Source: Pedobacter sp. MC2016-24 | GTDB taxonomy: Bacteria > Bacteroidota > Bacteroidia > Sphingobacteriales > Sphingobacteriaceae | Direction of reading: 5' to 3' | DNA: 64,000 nt | Assembly (NCBI RefSeq): GCF_015223055.1 | Contig: NZ_JADFBX010000001.1 | Coordinates: 186,001-250,000, forward strand | Shown here: one piece after another, positions 1-7,734 of the stretch | Layout: every line of letters starts with the position of its first letter | Numbering within the stretch: position 1 is the stretch's first letter | Notes under the pieces: model-generated | Seen by the model: the letters and a program-made list of their open reading frames with translations, nothing else | Told to the model about the DNA's origin: nothing | The model's database searches: none | Program-made: the position numbers and the translations under genes

Positions 1-1028
1 TTGTTCCTTCCGCCTGTAAAGATGTCCCATTGTAAATTGACACCCCATAAGTAATAGCTGGTTTTATTGTTCACTTTAAAATCTGCACCCTGAGAGCCCA
101 AGTCTAAAAATGTACTCAGCTTTGGAATTAAATTTGAGCGCTGTAATTTATAATCCAGGTGGTTAATCAGTTGCATTGATTTCAACTGACTCAGCTCCTC
201 TCTCCCGTTTACATCCAGACTAGAATCCAGATCTGTAGCAGGTTTCAACAGACTAGACGCATCTATTACAATGCTGTCTTGTAATGGCCTGTTCAATAAG
301 AAATTGAAATATGCCCGGGCATTATCTGCATTTTTTTGCGCATCAACCAAAGCCGCATTATTCTTCTCCTGTTCAGTTTGCGCTCTTAACAAAGCCGTTC
401 CATTTCTCACGCCATTGCGTTGAAGGCTTGTATTTACCCTAATATTTTCGGTGATCAGGTGCTTTGCGCTTTCATAAGCTTCAATACTTTGTAAAGCCTG
501 GTAATATCTATAATATGCTAGCTTTACATCCTTTACAAGCGCACGCTTATAGACGTTAAAGCTAGCTTGTTGACTGCTGATCAATTCTTTTTTAATTAAT
601 TTGTTATACCGGATTTCTGCATTGACTAATGGCAAAGAGGTTCTGACTTTCATGTCGTAGAAATTATCGGGATTCAACAAAAACGATTGATTCTCAAGTT
701 GTGGATACTTACTTGATGCGGTCAATTCATTCAGTGCCCGATATATGGGATTTACCAAATCGCCAACAGGGACATCAATTGTTCTTCCACCCGCCGCTTT
801 GGTGTAACTCCCCAATACACTTACGGTAGGTAAGTACATGGCTTGCGCCTCCTTTAAAGCAAACATTGCTTTCTCCAGATCAAACTGCTGCTGCTTTAGA
901 CTTTGATTTTGACTAAAAGCCTGGGTAATGTATTCATCCAATTGGTTGCGCTGCTGCGCGATTCCATGGTTTGAAGATATTACTAGCCATAACATAATAG
1001 CTGAAGCCTTAATAAATGATGTATACAT
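1..1028 (-). CDS. TolC-family outer membrane efflux protein (partial)
   Basis: The reverse strand reads open from an ATG at 1028 to the window edge, giving about 342 codons and no stop, so the C-terminus lies outside. The first ~22 residues form a signal peptide ending in a GIAQQ-like cleavage region. The mature part is rich in Gln, Ala and Asn and alternates helical heptads (LEKAMFALKEAQAMYLP, later DVKLAYYRYYQALQS), as in the periplasmic helical barrel of the outer membrane efflux family. These proteins form the exit duct of RND or ABC export systems. A 17-bp palindrome lies 79 bp upstream of the start and is repeated at the tetR promoter, so TetR control is likely. Partner pump genes would be outside the window to the left. 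Confidence 0.85.
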   Translation of the reverse strand, partial: MYTSFIKASAIMLWLVISSNHGIAQQRNQLDEYITQAFSQNQSLKQQQFDLEKAMFALKEAQAMYLPTVSVLGSYTKAAGGRTIDVPVGDLVNPIYRALNELTASSKYPQLENQSFLLNPDNFYDMKVRTSLPLVNAEIRYNKLIKKELISSQQASFNVYKRALVKDVKLAYYRYYQALQSIEAYESAKHLITENIRVNTSLQRNGVRNGTALLRAQTEQEKNNAALVDAQKNADNARAYFNFLLNRPLQDSIVIDASSLLKPATDLDSSLDVNGREELSQLKSMQLINHLDYKLQRSNLIPKLSTFLDLGSQGADFKVNNKTSYYLWGVNLQWDIFTGGRN

Positions 1029-1106
1029 AATGAACGGTGTTTATTTGTGGTCAAAAAAAATGTGCTTTATTATAAATATTGTCAAAGTAATAAGTACTGT
1101 ATATAG

Positions 1107-1123
1107 ACTGAACATCGTTCAGT
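1107..1123. promoter_or_regulatory. TetR operator copy upstream of the efflux gene
   Basis: The half-sites ACTGAAC and GTTCAGT are separated by 3 bp. The same half-sites with the same spacing occur at 1775-1791 in front of tetR. The site lies between the end of tetR and the efflux gene start, where an operator would block efflux transcription. Palindrome seen directly; binding is inferred. Confidence 0.7.
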
Positions 1124-1139
1124 AAAATGGCAAAAAAAA

Positions 1140-1751
1140 CTATTTTATAATAGAAGTAATATATTCATCTATTGCATTGTTAAGTACCAGTTGCATGGAA
1201 GATTCATCTAACAACATGATTTTTAACCGGCAGCGTATATTCAGCGATACCAATCCATGCATCATAGACCAAACTTGCAAAGCAGCTTGATTGGGGTCTT
1301 TAAATATCAGTAAATCGCTAGCCATACATTCTTCCAGTGTACGCAGCAAGTAACCAAAACATTCTAAGCCATTGTCATCATGCACTTCACAATCCACATT
1401 CATTGGCGCGCGGATAATAAACATCAGATCGTATAACTCAGGATTTTCCAAACCAAAAGAAACATAAGTTTTCCCCATTTGTGATAAGCGAACCAAGGGA
1501 TCTGCACTGGTTGCGTGCTCTTTAAAGGCAGATACAAGTTTTAAAAACGCTTGTCGCTGCACCTCGTACAGCAGTTCATCTTTATCTTTATAATACAAGT
1601 AGATTGTACCTGGGCTGTATTCTATGGATTCAGCGATATTTCTTATGGATGTTTTTGCATAACCGTCCTCCAAAAACATACGCATAGCGGCATCAGTGAT
1701 CAATTTCTTCATCTCTCCCTTTTCGCGTTCTTTTCTATCAGATATGCCCAT
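1140..1751 (-). CDS. TetR/AcrR family transcriptional regulator
   Basis: A 203-residue protein of usual TetR length. Residues ~15-62 form the family's N-terminal helix-turn-helix, with the typical run TSIRNIAESIEYSPGTIY followed by YYKDKDELL. The remaining helical part (~65-200) would bind a ligand and dimerise; it carries the AFLKLVSAF-type helix and a late MMHGLVSL helix common in Bacteroidota members. The gene is transcribed towards the efflux gene, 111 bp away. Matching palindromes precede both genes, so it probably represses itself and the pump, with release by a pump substrate. The ligand cannot be told from the sequence. Confidence 0.9.
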   Translation of the reverse strand: MGISDRKEREKGEMKKLITDAAMRMFLEDGYAKTSIRNIAESIEYSPGTIYLYYKDKDELLYEVQRQAFLKLVSAFKEHATSADPLVRLSQMGKTYVSFGLENPELYDLMFIIRAPMNVDCEVHDDNGLECFGYLLRTLEECMASDLLIFKDPNQAALQVWSMMHGLVSLNIRCRLKIMLLDESSMQLVLNNAIDEYITSIIK

Positions 1752-1774
1752 AGTTTTAATTACAAAACAAAGTT

Positions 1775-1791
1775 ACTGAACACTGTTCAGT
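1775..1791. promoter_or_regulatory. TetR operator at its own promoter
   Basis: Half-sites ACTGAAC and GTTCAGT with a 3-bp centre, extended by T/A on each side to a 19-bp odd palindrome (1774-1792). It sits 24 bp upstream of the tetR start, a normal position for autorepression, and matches the copy at 1107-1123. Confidence 0.75.
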
Positions 1792-1995
1792 ATTCCAAAT
1801 AATAATGCAAGCTTGTGTATAAAACGGCTTAGAGATCAAATTCTATTCTATATCCGCATATAATACTCCTATAAATAGGTGGCTATCGAAAAAAAATAAA
1901 GCTCTAAAAAAACATCTACCGATCAATATATCAAATAGTTGTATGAGTTTTTCAACTTCAATAGGCATAAAATTGGAATTATTTTTAAAAATTTA

Positions 1996-2025
1996 TTGCG
2001 TAAAAACTTTTAATTCCTATCTTTG
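1996..2025 (+). promoter_or_regulatory. Bacteroidota-type promoter for tRNA-Lys
   Basis: TATCTTTG at 2018-2025 matches the Bacteroidota -7 consensus TAnnTTTG, with a TTG at 1996-1998 at -33 spacing (19 bp between). It ends 21 bp before the tRNA. Confidence 0.7.
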
Positions 2026-2046
2026 CACCCTCTTCAAACAGAAGAT

Positions 2047-2119
2047 GATTCCGTAGCTCAGCTGGTAGAGCATTACACTTTTAATGTAGTGGTCCTGGGT
2101 TCGAATCCCAGCGGGATCA
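2047..2119 (+). tRNA. tRNA-Lys (anticodon UUU)
   Basis: A 73-nt cloverleaf: acceptor GATTCCG pairs with CGGGATC followed by discriminator A; D-loop TAGCTCAGCTGGTAGAGCA; anticodon stem TTACA/TGTAG around loop CTTTTAA giving anticodon TTT; T-arm CTGGGTTCGAATCCCAG. CCA is not encoded. Its 3' end is the insertion site of the adjacent island, and integration restores the last 16 bases so the tRNA stays intact. Confidence 0.97.
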
Positions 2120-2120
2120 C
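2105..2120 (+). repeat. Attachment core 1 (attL) in the tRNA-Lys 3' end
   Basis: ATCCCAGCGGGATCAC, the last bases of tRNA-Lys plus one, recurs exactly at 28728-28743 and 40293-40308 in the same orientation. The integrase gene starts 248 bp downstream. This is the usual pattern of a tyrosine-recombinase island in a tRNA gene. Confidence 0.85.
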
Positions 2121-2143
2121 AGAGGATAGTATCAAAATTACGT

Positions 2144-2178
2144 AAAAGCCTGCAAATCAAATGATTGCAGGCTTTTTT
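2144..2178 (+). terminator. Terminator after tRNA-Lys
   Basis: AAAAGCCTGCAA (2144-2155) pairs with TTGCAGGCTTTT (2165-2176), followed by T residues. It lies inside island 1 and differs from the terminators behind cores 2 and 3, so the island appears to supply its own. Confidence 0.8.
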
Positions 2179-2223
2179 GCTTTACTGGAAATACCAAAAT
2201 ATGCAATAAATCGCATAAAAAAA

Positions 2224-2265
2224 GTGAGTGATTCAGTGAGTAGTTTTGAAAAGCGATTTACTCAC
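2224..2265. repeat. Left-end GTGAGT repeats (candidate integrase arm sites)
   Basis: GTGAGTGATTCAGTGAGT at 2224-2241 contains two direct GTGAGT units 12 bp apart. An inverted unit, ACTCAC, follows at 2260-2265. Nearly the same 18-mer occurs at 28653, 29801 and 40218, at the right ends. Placement on both flanks of the cores fits arm-type sites for integrase or excision factors; binding is inferred. Confidence 0.6.
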
Positions 2266-2367
2266 TAAAAATAATGTAAGTAATTGACTTACAGAAAGTT
2301 CAATCATTGAACGACTTGATACGATTAAACTGCAAGGCTAACTTTGTTAACCTTAAATCAGTTGATC

Positions 2368-3585
2368 ATGAAAACTAATTTCAGCCTGCTCTTCTACCTG
2401 AAGAAACCCAAAAACTATGTTAAAGGTGCCGTTCCCATCTATCTAAGGATAACCGTTGACGGAAAACCCGTGGAAATGTCCGCCAGCAGAAAATGCGAAC
2501 CAGAACTATGGAATGCCAAAGCTGGCCACATGTGCGGCACAAAGGAAGATGCCAAAACCCTGAATGCTTACCTTGATAAGATGAAAGCGGGGGTTACCGC
2601 CTCCCATACCCTGCTGTGCGTGGAAGATGAAGAAATCACTGCTGAGGGCGTGAAGTGCAAATTCCTCGGCAAGGCGGAAAAGGCGCATACCCTTTGCGAG
2701 GCCATCAAAGTCCATAACAAGGGCATGAAAGCATTGGTAGGTAAAGACTATGCAAGTGGTACGCTCAAAAGGTTTGAAGTGCTTGAAAGGCACGTACTGA
2801 ATTTCCTGTCTTTTAACTACAATACAAGCGACATTGCTATTAAAAAGATAGACCATGAATTTATCAGTGGGTTCGATTTTTACCTGCGTACCGAAAAAGC
2901 CAATACCAACAACACAGCGATTAAACACCTTAAGAACTTGGGCAAAATCGTCCGCATCTGCATGGCAAACAAATGGATCAGTGCAGACCCGTTCTTCGGC
3001 TATAAGCTGAAATCAAAAGATGTGCACAGAAACTACCTTACAGCGGACGAACTGCAAAGGATAGCGGAAAAGGAATTTACCACCCAAAGGCTTTCGCAGG
3101 TACGGGATTTTTTTCTGTTCAGCTGTTATACTGGACTGTCCTATGCGGACGTGTACAAACTCAGGCCATCAGACATCGGCATTGGCGCTGACGGTGAACG
3201 CTGGATCGTGACCTACAGACAGAAAACGAATACCAGGGCAGCCATCCCGTTGCTCCCAATTGCGGAAGCCATACTAGACAGGTATAAAGACCATCCGGTG
3301 TGCATTAACTATGACAGAGCATTGCCCGTTTCCAGTAACCAGAAAATGAACGAGTATCTGGTCGAAATTGCCGCTATTGCAGATGTCGCTAAAACACTCG
3401 GCAACCGTATTGCCAAGCGGACATTCGCCACCACCATAACGCTGATGAATGGAGTACCCATTGAAAGCGTTTCAAAAATGCTCGGGCACACCAACCTCCG
3501 CACCACCCAACTGTACGCCAAGATACTGGACGAAAAAGTTGGCAGCGACATGGCACCGTTAAGACAGCTATTCGCCTCAGTTTAA
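2368..3585 (+). CDS. Tyrosine recombinase / integrase of island 1
   Basis: A 405-residue protein. I use the ATG at 2368 (MKTNFSLLFYLKK, the usual start of this family) rather than an upstream TTG at 2344. The N-terminal arm-binding domain (~1-100) begins with YLKKPKNY and IYLRITVDG, then a SAM-like core-binding domain (~105-200), then the catalytic domain (~220-400). Seen: CYTGLSYAD with Ser258 where most recombinases have Arg I (as in IntDOT-type Bacteroidota integrases), the LGHTN box with His374, and nucleophile Tyr383 in TTQLYAKI. The box usually written HxxRHTFAT reads RIAKRTFAT, with Lys350 at the Arg II position. The gene sits beside attL, so it is the likely integrase for this tRNA site; the Lys could lower activity. 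Confidence 0.92.
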   Translation: MKTNFSLLFYLKKPKNYVKGAVPIYLRITVDGKPVEMSASRKCEPELWNAKAGHMCGTKEDAKTLNAYLDKMKAGVTASHTLLCVEDEEITAEGVKCKFLGKAEKAHTLCEAIKVHNKGMKALVGKDYASGTLKRFEVLERHVLNFLSFNYNTSDIAIKKIDHEFISGFDFYLRTEKANTNNTAIKHLKNLGKIVRICMANKWISADPFFGYKLKSKDVHRNYLTADELQRIAEKEFTTQRLSQVRDFFLFSCYTGLSYADVYKLRPSDIGIGADGERWIVTYRQKTNTRAAIPLLPIAEAILDRYKDHPVCINYDRALPVSSNQKMNEYLVEIAAIADVAKTLGNRIAKRTFATTITLMNGVPIESVSKMLGHTNLRTTQLYAKILDEKVGSDMAPLRQLFASV

Positions 3586-3642
3586 TTAATCTGACCCGGT
3601 CGGCGATTATCTGCCGACCGTTTTCAAATGCATCAAAAAAGA

Positions 3643-4179
3643 ATGGACACAAAAATCAATATTTCCGATGAACTGGTTATGAATCAGATCTACATCGTAA
3701 GGGGACATAAGGTTATGCTGGATTCCGATCTGGCTGAACTGTACGGGGTGGAAACCAAACAGCTAAAACGACAGGTGAAAAGGAATTTGGAGCGTTTTCC
3801 CGAAGATTTTATGTTTGAAATGAGTACGGATGAACAGAAAATCTTAAGGAGCCAATTTGGCACCTTAAGACACGGGGCGCATTCCAAATATAACATCATG
3901 GCCTTTACTGAACAAGGGGTGGCAATGCTTTCCAGCGTACTGAACAGTGCTAAGGCTATCGAGGTAAACATCCAGATCATCCGCATCTTCACCAGAATGC
4001 GCCATGTGCTTTCCGACAATACGGAGATTAGACTGGAAATTGAAAAGATCAAAGGGAAACTGGACAACCAGGACAAAAACATGGAAATCGTTTTCCGTTA
4101 TCTGGACGAGCTGCTCGAAAAGCAGGAAAAGCCAGTACCAAAAAGGCAGCGCATTGGGTTCAAACCGGACGAACTGTAG
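3643..4179 (+). CDS. ORF6N domain protein (KilA-N-like DNA-binding family)
   Basis: 178 residues from the ATG at 3643; an ATG at 3628 would add five residues. The N-terminal ~90 residues match the ORF6N pattern: IYIVRGHKVMLDSDLAELYGVETKQLKRQVKRN, then RFPEDFMFEM, SQFGTLRHG and a FTEQGVAMLSSVL segment. This family is common on phages and mobile islands and is thought to bind DNA. The C-terminal ~60 residues are charged and likely a coiled coil (EIEKIKGKLDNQDKN), ending in a basic tail. It follows the integrase by 57 bp and probably shares its transcription. Its exact role is unknown. Confidence 0.85.
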   Translation: MDTKINISDELVMNQIYIVRGHKVMLDSDLAELYGVETKQLKRQVKRNLERFPEDFMFEMSTDEQKILRSQFGTLRHGAHSKYNIMAFTEQGVAMLSSVLNSAKAIEVNIQIIRIFTRMRHVLSDNTEIRLEIEKIKGKLDNQDKNMEIVFRYLDELLEKQEKPVPKRQRIGFKPDEL

Positions 4180-4285
4180 TTCCCTGTTACTGTCTTCTCC
4201 GTATATGCCAAAAGCGGGAACAGCCAAAGCCATGAGCGAGGCCGTTCCGCAAGCCGCAAATGTGGGGAGGCCAGTTAGAGAGGTA

Positions 4286-4313
4286 TTGTGGGATGATTTA
4301 CACCATCCCACAA
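4286..4313. terminator. Inverted repeat between convergent genes
   Basis: TTGTGGGATG (4286-4295) and CATCCCACAA (4304-4313) form a 10-bp stem with an 8-nt loop between the plus-strand ORF6N gene and the minus-strand lipoprotein gene. No T-run follows, so terminator function is uncertain. Confidence 0.45.
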
Positions 4314-4374
4314 CCCATCACCATTTCCTTTACAACCCGTTTTTTATGACATGCGGTACGGCACCGTTCGATAT

Positions 4375-4851
4375 TTATTTGATCACAATAGATGGGGTAA
4401 ACCTGTCTATCTGCGTGTCATTTAGCCATACCTTTCCCAATCCGATTGATCCCCCTTTTTTTACGACCTCTGACTTAACAGTATCCGGCTTATTTTCACC
4501 GAACTGAATGAGGGTATAACTTATCCCGCTTTTATCTACTTCGGTGTTTACAAATAATTCTAATTGATACTCCGTTGAACCCTGCTTCTTGTATATTTTA
4601 ATATTTTTCGGAAGATCCATTGACGGTTTGTTTACGGGCTGATACGTGCCATTTATCAGGTTAAAAACCTGTATGTTCTGCTCATTGAATCCGTTTGCAG
4701 TACCAGGAGCCAGAAGATCGGTCTGCGCATTGCTTTTAACAGAAAGCATCACACCCGTTTCCACCGCAACATCTGCCACCAGCTTTTTTTTGCAGGAGAC
4801 CAACGGGTATATCATAAAAATCAAAATTACTAATCTTGTCATCTTTCTCAT
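4375..4851 (-). CDS. Small lipoprotein coupled to the C10 protease
   Basis: 158 residues with a lipoprotein signal (hydrophobic VILIFMIYPL, lipobox LVSC, then KKK), so it is probably attached to a membrane facing the periplasm or outside. The remaining ~135 residues look like a beta-rich single domain without Cys. Its ATG overlaps the TGA of the upstream C10 protease (ATGA), implying translational coupling. In Bacteroides, C10 proteases are encoded beside small secreted inhibitors of the staphostatin type; by that precedent this may be an inhibitor of the neighbour. I see no recognised inhibitor motif, so the function is inference from context only. Confidence 0.75.
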   Translation of the reverse strand: MRKMTRLVILIFMIYPLVSCKKKLVADVAVETGVMLSVKSNAQTDLLAPGTANGFNEQNIQVFNLINGTYQPVNKPSMDLPKNIKIYKKQGSTEYQLELFVNTEVDKSGISYTLIQFGENKPDTVKSEVVKKGGSIGLGKVWLNDTQIDRFTPSIVIK

Positions 4852-6179
4852 CGTGGTGTTATATTATAGTACATGGTATTTTTGTAATTATAGGTTCCTT
4901 CGTGATCGTCCCTGTAAGTATCCCGGAAATTGGTAATCCTTGGTGCAAAATGTCCGATCATAAACCAACCATTGTAACTTCCGCTCCATCCCCAATTCAT
5001 ATGGTAGAAGGTCGGATAGGTAATTACTTCCCGTTCAATCGCATAGTCAGGGTCAACCTGAATTACTTCAATACGGGTAAACTTGTACCTGTAGAAACCG
5101 TCACATACCCACTCGTGTCCGCCTTTATAACTGTTAAAGAACAAGAACGAGCCTTTTCTACCTCCGGAAATAATGAATGGCCTGTTTGCCCTTAATTCAG
5201 CTAAGAAATCATTCGTTGGGTCGGATGCAGTGAAGGCCTCAAAATCTTTTTTAGACATATTGTAACCTAACATCGTAAAACCATTTACAGTTTTGGTTCC
5301 TCCGTTAGTCCCAGAACCGTCACAATCGTAATCCATATCCACGGCAATACCGATATTGTACATTAGTCTGGATGTTTCAGTTGATCCGGAATGGTTATTC
5401 ATTAAAGCCCAGTTGTAGGCAGCAGGAAACTTATGATAGCCTGCTATTTGGGCAATTGCCGTTGCAACGCAGCCCGTAAGTGCTCTGCCATTACTTGCAT
5501 AAGTGGAGCCGCAATTCTGATGAGGACAAAGATCATTATATCCATCCGATTGACCCCAAGAGGTTTGTACAAGCGGATCTTTAGACTCGACCAACAAATA
5601 GTCGGGTGTAGAAGTAGGTAATTCTCCGTTGACCCAAGCTAGCTTTCCCTTAGCATTATTGCCGCTCTGGCTTGATGATGGATTTTTCGGCTTCACCGAA
5701 AATTCATTCGCACGAATGTTGTCTATACTGTGCGTGACGTCACCGAGCCACCCCATTAACCCTTCGGGGCCCTTTTTCTGATCAAATTTTCCCGTTTCCG
5801 AATAGGCGAGCATCGCAGGTGCCCGGGCATCAGCGGATACGATACAAAACCCGCTCGGTTTAAAGTTTATAATATAGAAAGCGTTAATGCCAGTCCGGTC
5901 TTTTACAGTAAAAACAGTATCTACGCTATTGGTCTGACCTGAAGTCCCCTGCCGACTTCCGATGCTGGAAACCGATCCAAAGGAACCTGACATTAATTTG
6001 CTATTTGGCTTGCGATTTAAATTCAGCGCATAATTTTTAGCCTGATCAATCCCGATAAAGGCAATTTTGTTTAGTGAATCCAGGCGAGAGTGATCGGTCT
6101 GTTCTTCGGAGTTCTTCTTACAGGAGAAGTTCAGGATTAGACTGCATGAGAGCAGCAAAATTGAGAGATTTTTTTTCAT
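4848..6179 (-). CDS. C10 (streptopain-like) cysteine protease, secreted lipoprotein
   Basis: 443 residues. The N-terminus has a lipoprotein-type signal (LLLSCSLILNFSC, Cys20). Residues ~90-150 resemble the Spi/C10 propeptide (FYIINFKPSGFCIVSADAR ... AYSETGKF), normally removed on activation. The catalytic domain (~195-440) shows Cys237 in GCVATAIAQIAGYH and His355 in GGHEWVCDGF, then a Trp-rich NWGWSG segment, the known C10 pattern. It would cleave proteins outside the cell or in the periplasm. The next gene, a small lipoprotein, overlaps its stop codon. C10 proteases on mobile elements are known from Bacteroides fragilis, and this one lies on island 1. The natural substrate is not evident. 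Confidence 0.92.
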   Translation of the reverse strand: MKKNLSILLLSCSLILNFSCKKNSEEQTDHSRLDSLNKIAFIGIDQAKNYALNLNRKPNSKLMSGSFGSVSSIGSRQGTSGQTNSVDTVFTVKDRTGINAFYIINFKPSGFCIVSADARAPAMLAYSETGKFDQKKGPEGLMGWLGDVTHSIDNIRANEFSVKPKNPSSSQSGNNAKGKLAWVNGELPTSTPDYLLVESKDPLVQTSWGQSDGYNDLCPHQNCGSTYASNGRALTGCVATAIAQIAGYHKFPAAYNWALMNNHSGSTETSRLMYNIGIAVDMDYDCDGSGTNGGTKTVNGFTMLGYNMSKKDFEAFTASDPTNDFLAELRANRPFIISGGRKGSFLFFNSYKGGHEWVCDGFYRYKFTRIEVIQVDPDYAIEREVITYPTFYHMNWGWSGSYNGWFMIGHFAPRITNFRDTYRDDHEGTYNYKNTMYYNITPR

Positions 6180-6497
6180 AATCGATATTTAGATCGTCTC
6201 AAATATATCAATTTATAATTATTCTAAATTATAATACACATTAAATCCCGAAATAGTAAAACGCTTTAAAGCCTGGTAAGGATGTTATCAAAAACAATTA
6301 ATAAGCAGGTCGGCCTTTCGATTTAATCTCTTGGAAAAAGGTGATTCTCGAAAGTTATGAATGGCTCTATAAAAGGCGACTATTTGTTAAACATAGAAAT
6401 GCAACGTCATTTAAACACAGCCCGAATCGATATGTATCTCGTTGGTTTGCATCTTTTTAAAATAATTGCTAACTTGATTTGAGAAAGGAGAATAGAG
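6180..6497. other. Noncoding spacer upstream of protease and hicA
   Basis: About 320 bp, AT-rich. It must hold the promoters for the leftward protease operon and the rightward hicA gene, but I see no clear consensus box. AAAGGAG at 6484-6490 is an unusually good Shine-Dalgarno sequence for hicA in a group that rarely uses one. Confidence 0.4.
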
Positions 6498-6686
6498 ATG
6501 AAATGTTCGCAACTATTCAGGAAATTAAAAAAAGCTGGCTGGTTTGTAAAAAGCCAGAAAGGGAGCCATAAGGTATTAAGTCGTCCGGACTACGCTAAAA
6601 AAATCACTTTCCCAGATCATAATTCCACGGAGGTGACAAATGGGATCGCTGCCAAGATTAAAAAACTGACCGGATTGGGCTTGTGA
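6498..6686 (+). CDS. hicA: HicA-family mRNA interferase toxin, apparently without HicB
   Basis: A 62-residue protein of normal HicA length with the double-stranded-RNA-binding-like fold pattern: KLKKAGWFVKSQKGSHKVL, then ITFPDH and the final helix GIAAKIKKLTGLG. His24 in KGSH is the family's catalytic residue and is present. A strong AAAGGAG site precedes the start. HicA cleaves mRNA and is normally held by HicB encoded directly downstream, but the next reading frame (6780-7169) does not resemble HicB. It is therefore an orphan toxin, an inactive relic, or is controlled by an unrecognised partner. Confidence 0.85.
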   Translation: MKCSQLFRKLKKAGWFVKSQKGSHKVLSRPDYAKKITFPDHNSTEVTNGIAAKIKKLTGLGL

Positions 6687-6779
6687 TCTCGCAGAACCTA
6701 TTCAGAACAACAAAAGGGTACGTTAGATAATAAGTTATTATTTGACAACAGAGTTATCCAATGCACAAATTTCTTTTAT

Positions 6780-7169
6780 ATGGATATTATAATGCCGAGT
6801 GGCAAAACACAAAATGAAACTGATGCGCTGGCCAAAGCAAATCAGAAAAATCTATACACCCAAACATTTGCTAAAGGTCATTGTATTATTTATTTCGATC
6901 GGAGATGCCGGGAAGGACACGCCATTAGGGCCAATTCCTATAGCAGTGAAGAATTGATCAAACATGACGGAGCCTATAACGACATTTTAGTCAGTAGACT
7001 TGCCGAAGAAGGAAAAGGGAAATATGCATACCTAAGTCCCTGCCCAAAATCCATTTTCAGTGGTTTAATAAATGATCAGAGATACATCTTTTTCAAATTT
7101 GATCACCTGTTTCTCGTTCATTCTGGAAATGACAAGGTTGATAAAATTATCCTTTTGATCGATCTCTAA
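6780..7169 (+). CDS. Hypothetical protein
   Basis: 129 codons, unrecognised. The centre (KGHCIIYFDRRCREGHAIRANSYSSEELIKHDG) reads like a real, compact beta-alpha domain and the ASP-rich acceptor SRLAEEGKGKYAYL looks natural. The last ~35 codons overlap an opposite-strand frame (7065-7259) that also looks protein-like, so either the C-terminus here is out of frame or the two overlap. It occupies the place where hicB would be expected but shows no HicB features. Confidence 0.4.
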   Translation: MDIIMPSGKTQNETDALAKANQKNLYTQTFAKGHCIIYFDRRCREGHAIRANSYSSEELIKHDGAYNDILVSRLAEEGKGKYAYLSPCPKSIFSGLINDQRYIFFKFDHLFLVHSGNDKVDKIILLIDL

Positions 7170-7259
7170 AATTACACCCAAATTTACAATAAATGTACCC
7201 ACTTGGATGTTTGAAATCTGTATTTCTTGGAGGTTGTGGAGGTTGTTGGATTGTGGCAT
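7065..7259 (-). CDS. Small hypothetical protein
   Basis: 64 codons. The segment IQVGTFIVNLGVILEI followed by NLVISRMNEKQVIKF has alternating strand-like residues and good hydrophobic spacing, typical of a small beta protein. It overlaps the end of the opposite-strand frame 6780-7169 by 105 bp. No family recognised; one of the two may be spurious. Confidence 0.4.
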   Translation of the reverse strand: MPQSNNLHNLQEIQISNIQVGTFIVNLGVILEIDQKDNFINLVISRMNEKQVIKFEKDVSLIIY

Positions 7260-7290
7260 AAGCGTTTTTTTATGATAGGTATAATAAATG

Positions 7291-7734
7291 TCAGTATCCC
7301 GGGCTTAGCTCGCCAAGCGCAAATCTATCAGCAACCCTTCTGTGTGTTGTCAAATATGGATCGAGCTTTCGTAAAATGGTTCTTGCGCTAGCTATCGCCT
7401 TTTTAAAATAATTACTGTAAAAATCATAGTCGGGGTATTGATTTCCGCCTCTGATGGTATAGCCGTTTTGGGCTAATTCGGTAAGAAGTCCTTTAAGCTT
7501 TTTAACCCGCTCGATGGCGTTTAATATATCATCCCGCAGAATGGCTGGCGTTTTTTCGTTCACGCATGCGCCTTGGTTTGCAATACTCCACTTGGCCAGA
7601 TCAGTAAGGTAGCCTAAATAATCACTCTCCTGCTCTGAACATATGGCATGGTACAATATGTCATTTTTAAACTGCTCCATATTTGTAGTCAAAAATTTGG
7701 AAAAGCGTATATCCAGTAGGTACTCCGATATCAA
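7291..7734 (-). CDS. Hypothetical helical protein
   Basis: 147 codons; an internal Met19 (7680) is an alternative start and gives a more natural N-terminus (MEQFKNDILYHAI). The sequence is mostly amphipathic helix, with a long central stretch AILRDDILNAIERVKKLKGLLTELAQNGY and a basic C-terminal part. No signal peptide, membrane segment or known motif is visible. It is followed by a leftward gap and preceded by the XRE regulators on the same strand. Confidence 0.6.
   Translation of the reverse strand: MISEYLLDIRFSKFLTTNMEQFKNDILYHAICSEQESDYLGYLTDLAKWSIANQGACVNEKTPAILRDDILNAIERVKKLKGLLTELAQNGYTIRGGNQYPDYDFYSNYFKKAIASARTILRKLDPYLTTHRRVADRFALGELSPGY

Noticed and set aside
928..1125. A plus-strand frame over the efflux gene start
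   Set aside because: It is antisense to a clear signal peptide and efflux protein and has no family features.
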